NCBI RefSeq assembly: GCF_033568475.1
Contig: NC_133123.1
Span: 155,573,753-155,637,752, forward strand
Direction of reading: 5' to 3'
DNA length: 64,000 nucleotides
DNA from: Henckelia pumila
Taxonomy: Eukaryota; Streptophyta; Magnoliopsida; Lamiales; Gesneriaceae
Each line of letters begins with the position of its first letter. The stretch's first letter is position 1. Positions 59,695 to 64,000 of the stretch are shown one piece after another. The notes beneath the pieces were generated by a model. The model did not search any database, was not told where the DNA came from, and saw only the letters and a program-made list of their open reading frames with translations. A program made the position numbers and the translations under genes.

Positions 59695-59875
59695 CGCTCG
59701 ATCGGTTGAAGTTTACCGATCGAGCGAGCACCCCTGTATGGAGGCAGAACCAGGGAATTTTCATGGCCGCTCGATCGGTCAAGTTATACCGATCGAGCGG
59801 TGGCCTTAAAAAATTTTTGGACAGAAACTTTGATCTTTCTGCCCGCTCGATCGGTAGAGTTTTACCGATCGAGCG
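59695..59875. repeat. Three perfect hairpins in the solo LTR
   Basis: Arms CGCTCGATCGGT and ACCGATCGAGCG occur at 59695-59706/59715-59726, 59768-59779/59788-59799 and 59844-59855/59864-59875. All three stems are perfect over 12 bp and all loops are 8 bases, though loop sequences differ. Units are 73 and 76 bp apart. An A-tract follows at about 59890. Confidence 0.96.
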
Positions 59876-60721
59876 GAGCACTATTCACCCAAAAAAAAAT
59901 TTATTGCTTTTTGCTTTGACTCTTGTATGCTTTTAGAAGGGATTATTTTTAATTAGATGATTAGAACCGAGTTCCTCACAGTAGTGCCGCGATACCAAGA
60001 GAATGTCAGCATCAAAGATCGTTGATGATAGTGACAAATCCAACGGGAATAATTTGAATTCTATCTGAAGAACATTTTGAAATTATGATCGTTGCAAACC
60101 AAAGCTTATAAATAGGGATCTTGATCAAAGTTCAAGGGTTGACACACTGCCACTGCAAGAATTTCAAAAACATCTTACGCTCAAGACTTAATCAAGAAAC
60201 TCGAAAGCTCACACATTGATAAGCATCATTCTGACCATTGAAGGGTCGATCTTTGTGCTAAAAGATTTCAAGTTGTATTTACTCTACTGTAAAATCAGTC
60301 TAGTACTGAAACCAAGGTGATATACTAGGAGTTCTTATTTAGGCAGTGTTAAGTCCTAAATCGGATTGGGTTTGTGCAAATTGCTTGTATAAATCAAAGT
60401 CTTCTATGAATCCTTCCGAAGTGGAAGTAGGGGTGACGTAGGAGTATTTGAAATCTCCGAACATCCATAAACAATTTCTTGTGTCATTTCAGTTTACCAT
60501 TCATCCTCATACTTCATACTCCTAAACTGATTTACACCAAGTGTTTTAAATCTGTAGCTTGACATCTTTCCGCACACATTCTGTTTGTCAAACTACATTT
60601 GACACTAAGATAAACCTTGAACTCATTCTTAAAAGGATCGAGTTCCATTGTACTTAGCTAAAAACTGCTTGAAAGTATATTCACCCCCCCCCCCTCTAGA
60701 CTTTCAACCGAACCTATCAAG

Positions 60722-60732
60722 TGGTATCAGAG
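60722..60732 (+). other. Primer-binding site, initiator Met-tRNA type, copia element
   Basis: TGGTATCAGAG directly follows the LTR end, before the gag start at 60771 (within the frame 60761-61630). It supports reading the preceding sequence as a 5' LTR. Confidence 0.85.
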
Positions 60733-60760
60733 AGGGGTTATTATCTTATTCTTAAAACAC

Positions 60761-61630
60761 TTGAACAAAATGACTTCATTCAGCAAAATTCCTATGTTCT
60801 CAAAGGAAGATTTTGATGACTGGAAAATTCGCATGCAAGCACATCTATCAGCACTAGACGATGACATGTGGTTTGTTATCACTGATGGACCTCTTGAGAT
60901 CACAAAGGTCAATACTGCTGTAGCCCTCTCTGGAGGTGCTCCACAATACATTGAGAAACCTAGAATCGAATGGACTGCGAAAGACAAAAAGAAGGCAAAT
61001 CTGGACAATGTGGCTAAGGATATCTTGTATAAGACTCTTGACAAGAATACCTTTAGCAAAATCAAGACATGCAAGACTGGAAAAGAGATTTGGGAAAAAT
61101 TGATCCAACTTTGTGAAGGAAATGAACAAACAAAGGAAAACAAGCTATCTGTAGCTACTCAAAAATTTGACAACATCAAAATGAAACCAGGAGAATCAAT
61201 GGCAGAGTTTGATGAAAGAGTAAGTAGCATTGTTATTGAGCTCAACGGATTGGGCAAAACATATCCCAACAGGGAAGTCATTCTCAAAGTAATTCGAGGA
61301 CTTCCTAAAGAATGGGATGTGAAGACAATGGCCATGAGAGAATCGAAGGACCTGAACAAATTAGAACTGCATGACCTGTTTGCAGATCTAAAAGCATATG
61401 AATTCAAGTTACAAACTCGAGAGGAAGATCAGTCTACCTCACAATTGACCAAGGCCTTGACTGCAGTAAAAATTGAGTCACCGGCCAAAACAAAAAAGTC
61501 AGCAGAACAACTGAGCAGTGATGCCATGTCCTTGTTTGTAAAGAAATTTGGCAAATTTATCAGAAGAAACCAAGAAGGATCACACAGAAGAAGTTTCCAA
61601 AAGAAGGATTCAGTTAGTTTATCTCAATAA
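60761..61630 (+). mobile_element. copia gag remnant
   Basis: The frame shows UBN2-type gag: FSKEDFDDWKIRMQAHLSAL near the start, then IWEKLIQLCEGNEQTKENK and FDERVSSIVIELNGLG. No zinc knuckle or pol is seen after it, because unrelated Ty3-type sequence begins soon after 61630. The element is a truncated fossil. Confidence 0.88.
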
Positions 61631-61894
61631 ATATCTGTAGATGAATGTCTGATTAGAACCGAGCTTAATAAAGAGCAATAAACGACAATCTGATAAAACC
61701 GAGCTCAAATAAAGAGCTGTAGATAATAATTGTTGTTACCGAACATATCGGGCTTTTGAGATAACCACGAGTTGCGTGGGATTACATGATGCCGATCTTG
61801 GTCGGGCTTTTGAGCTTGACCACAAATTGCATGGGATATGTCGAGCTTAGTCGGGCTTTTGAGAACACCACTGACGTGGATTTATTATTACACT
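61631..61894. repeat. Repeat-rich junction, three degenerate TCGGGCTTTTGAG units
   Basis: TCGGGCTTTTGAG occurs three times (near 61768, 61802 to 61815, and 61851), each followed by an ACCAC...TG.GTGG-like phrase, with unit length around 40-50 bp. Before these, two phrases like ACCGAGCT(T/C)AATAAAGAGC lie near 61662 and 61699. It probably belongs to the 3' non-coding part of a Ty3-type element whose LTR starts at 61895. Confidence 0.55.
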
Positions 61895-62412
61895 TGATAA
61901 GTGCATTTTGTGCACTTAATTTGTATTGATATTATTGGATAATTTTTTGGTTTCGAGCGGAATTATGTGTGGTTTGTTGTTGTTTGTGTTGGATGTTAGG
62001 AAACAAAGCAAATAATGAATTAATGATGGTTGGAGTCAAAGGAGTCAAGAAAGAGGCTAAAGGAGCAAAAATGGTTCAAGATTTTGAAGAAAAAATGAAG
62101 GAAGGCCGAGCCTTATGCGCGCCCGCGCCACCTGAAGAGTTTTAGAGTGAAAAAGCCGAGGCTTATGCGCGTTTGCGCCAGGAATTATGCGCGCCCGCGC
62201 GTGTTCGAGATTTTGAAATGTGGAGTCAGAGTCATGTGCGCTCCCGCGCGACTTCTGAGGCGCGCCCGCGCGTCGTTGTTTTCTAGCCGAGGTGTTTTGG
62301 AATTTATGGAAACTTTGGGAAATCTTTGGGTTTATTTTGGACGATTTTTAGGGAGTATAAAAGGGAGTTTTTCAGACCTAATAGGGATCTTATCAGCCGC
62401 CATAAGCACAAC
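61895..62412 (+). mobile_element. Ty3-type LTR fragment, TGATAAGTGCA family
   Basis: It begins TGATAAGTGCATTTTGTGCA, where AAGTGCA and TGCACTT form a small hairpin, a start I associate with plant Ty3 (Athila-like) LTRs. It is cut at 62413 by another LTR. A GC-rich paired-word module sits at 62117-62272. The frame 62147-62440 crosses this module and is not a gene. Confidence 0.6.
62117..62272. repeat. GC-rich paired-word module in a second LTR family
   Basis: Thirteen-base words like GCGCGCCCGCGCG start at 62117, 62167, 62189, 62238 and 62260. Pairs are 22 bp apart and repeat every 71-72 bp, nearly the same spacing as in the unrelated LTR at 3824-3927. Confidence 0.85.
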
Positions 62413-64000
62413 TGTAATGCCCCGATTTTATTATAATTAAGTTTAATCGAGTTAATCAGGGTTTTCAGTAATTGATGATTGTTTTGATATTTCGCAGAGG
62501 GTCACTTTTCAACTTTTGAGAAATAAAGGACTGAAATGCAAAAGTTGGATATATATATTATTATTAGAGGCAATTTGACCATCACCCATCACCTCACCAT
62601 CACTCTCTCCTTCTTCCTTCCTCCCCATCCGTGCGTACCGTTCAGCAGCCATGGGAGATGCCTTTTTGAGCTTCCTTTCCGCTCGATTCGCACGATCCAA
62701 CCGTTAGATTTTCATTCCGAGTTGAGATTCACGATCACCGCAACGAGGGCTTCATTTAGACGTAAGTTTTGCTACGATCTCTTGAACTTCGATTTTGTTG
62801 AGTTGTCAGAATTTGATAATATTGGAGTATGTCGTTCTTGAGCTAGTATAGATCGTGTATTCGAAGTCGGTTTGGAAAAAGAACGAAGTTTGTATTTTAT
62901 ATGATTTTAGAGGTGAAATTCGAAAATGATGATTTTGATTGAGGTTGGATTTGAGTTGTTTTGATGGATTGTGATGATGATTGAGTTATTGTGATTGTTG
63001 TTTGATGGTTTGTATTTCCGGATAGTCAGTTTATAGCCGTTATGCCGTCAAAATCGAGTTTGAGTTATCGGTTTTTGTTCGGTTTGAGTTGTATATCGAA
63101 TTTGATTGAGTTGAATTCCGAGTTGATATTGAGTCCGTATTCGATGTTTTGACAGTTGATTGAGGATTCGGGAGTTGATCGAACTTGGAGACTTGTTTAT
63201 CGATTGAAGAATTGAAGACGGTATATTATTGATTGTTGTATCGACTTTGAGTTTGTTATCCGAATAGACTATGATATCGAGTTATCTATAGTTGACAGGA
63301 ATCACTTGAAGTTTCGAGAAAAGGTAAAAGTCGACAATGAACGAATGGGAACGAATACTCGAGATCGACTTATTCTCGAGTTCCCGAAAATCACATACTA
63401 CATGTTTATTTGCTTGAATGAATTTGATTGTTATTCTATTTTCACTTTCATTCCATATTGAGCCGATTATTCAATTCATTTTGAAGATAGACGTTTTAGG
63501 GAGCTATATTGAAGTGGCTTTGGATTTCGAGTTTTTCCAAGTGCCAGAATACTTCTTATAGTTGCTCTAGAGTCTAGGGGTTGAGTTGAACGACATCCAC
63601 CCCGAATGGGTGTGTCGGTGAGTTGTTGTGAAGACTTGGCCCCGGGATCCCAACCGAATAACGATTGATATTTTGATTATCTGATTTGATAGTCCCGAGT
63701 TTTGAAGTCATGCATTCATTCATTCTTATTTTGATTTGTTACTGATTATTACATTTCAATCTGAGGTGTTTACTTGATATTGCATGCCTGTCTCTTTTAC
63801 TTAGAAATTATATTTCTAACCGGTTTATCCGGCTGTTGTTTTTGTTTGTATGTGTACTTGGCAACAGGAGGATCAGGAGCTGTACCAAGTCGTTTGGGCT
63901 AGCTCGGGATGTGATGATAGAAGTGAGACACCGTGTATCTTAAGGTCGTACCTTTTGGATTTGTACTGTTTTGTTTAGTCAAACGAATCCCTACCGTAAA
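62413..64000 (+). mobile_element. LTR of the TGTAACGCC family, truncated by window end
   Basis: It starts TGTAATGCCCCGATTTT and follows the same plan as 2080-4028 and 53729-59980: a GTTAGATTTTCATTC leader-like block, the GTTTATAGCCGTTATGCCG phrase near 63028, the CTCTTTTACTTAGAAATTA block near 63791 and CTTGGCAACAGGAGGATCAGG near 63857. The hairpin or GC module expected near its 3' end would lie beyond 64000. Whether it is solo cannot be seen. Confidence 0.85.

Larger units (their letters stand above)
53729..59980 (+). mobile_element. Solo LTR of the TGTAACGCC family, split by a PIF/Harbinger transposon
   Basis: It starts TGTAACGCCCCG and ends TTCCTCACA, flanked by ATAGT and GTAGT (53724-53728, 59981-59985), a 5 bp target duplication with one difference. 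Without the Harbinger insert it is about 2.06 kb, close to the 1.95 kb solo LTR at 2080-4028 with which it shares blocks. A three-hairpin module lies 105-286 bp from its 3' end. No internal retrotransposon sequence remains. Confidence 0.88.
53415..60719 (+). mobile_element. copia-type LTR split by a later solo LTR
   Basis: The right part ends with a C-run and TCTAGACTTTCAAC...TATCA at 60719. The Met-tRNA primer-binding site TGGTATCAGAG (60722-60732) and the gag of 60761-61630 follow directly. The left part begins near TGTTGAGAAATTTAG at 53415 (start uncertain). Removing the inserted solo LTR leaves about 1.05 kb, a normal length for a copia 5' LTR. The element beyond gag is lost or lies outside, so this is a broken fossil. 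Confidence 0.65.

Noticed and set aside
59695-59875. CRISPR-like array because of regular spaced palindromes
   Set aside because: Only three units, in a plant LTR, with palindromic arms inside each unit and no cas genes; the LTR context explains location.
62147-62440. 97-codon Arg/Ala-rich frame
   Set aside because: It crosses the GC-word module of an LTR and runs into the next LTR at 62413; not a gene.

Overview
This is nuclear DNA from a flowering plant. It holds spliced host genes with GT-AG introns, a DYW-type PPR gene, presenilin and EXO70 genes, and thick nests of LTR retrotransposons, Helitrons, MULE-like foldbacks and a PIF/Harbinger transposon. The style of the copia gag at 60761-61630 and of the LTRs reminds me of Lamiales, possibly Gesneriaceae. 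That is recollection, not a search result, and is weak.

Layout. 1-16537 is the right part of an old, broken Ty1/copia element that received two later insertions: a solo LTR (2080-4028, target duplication CATTT) and a 9.7 kb LTR element on the minus strand (4441-14173, target duplication CATGT) with LTRs, primer site and polypurine tract but no long reading frame. 16604-17916 is a Helitron carrying a 247 bp tandem repeat. 17917-20864 is gene-like sequence I cannot name. 20865-22868 holds a small MITE and a long-inverted-repeat element with two MITEs inside it.

23.7-50.7 kb is the genic core: TOM5 (+), a GDPD-type glycerophosphodiesterase (+), an intronless presenilin (+), EXO70 of E type (-), a mitochondrial-type glycine-rich RRM protein (+), plastid-type phosphoserine phosphatase (-), a decayed pseudogene of the mitochondrial ATP synthase gamma subunit (-), and a 990-residue PPR-DYW editing-factor-like protein (-). 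From memory, several neighbour pairs are also neighbours in Arabidopsis (GDPD6/TOM5, EXO70E2/GR-RBP3, GDPD5/GR-RBP5), so this looks like one ancestral gene block. The genes do not form a pathway: the functions are protein import, phospholipid-ester breakdown, intramembrane proteolysis, exocytosis, RNA binding, serine synthesis and organelle RNA editing.

51-64 kb is a second transposon nest: a foldback element (51043-52599) with a tiny Helitron inside it; a copia LTR (about 53415-60719) split by a solo LTR (53729-59980), itself split by a 4.2 kb PIF/Harbinger transposon (53902-58098); a copia gag; Ty3-type fragments; and another LTR running off the window at 64000.

The most unusual signal is a module of paired 12-14 bp arms repeated every 71-76 bp. 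It is found in five LTR copies of this window. In some it is made of perfect GCTCGATCGGT / ACCGATCGAGC hairpins with 8-base loops, and in others of GCGCGCCCGCGC words set at the same spacing.
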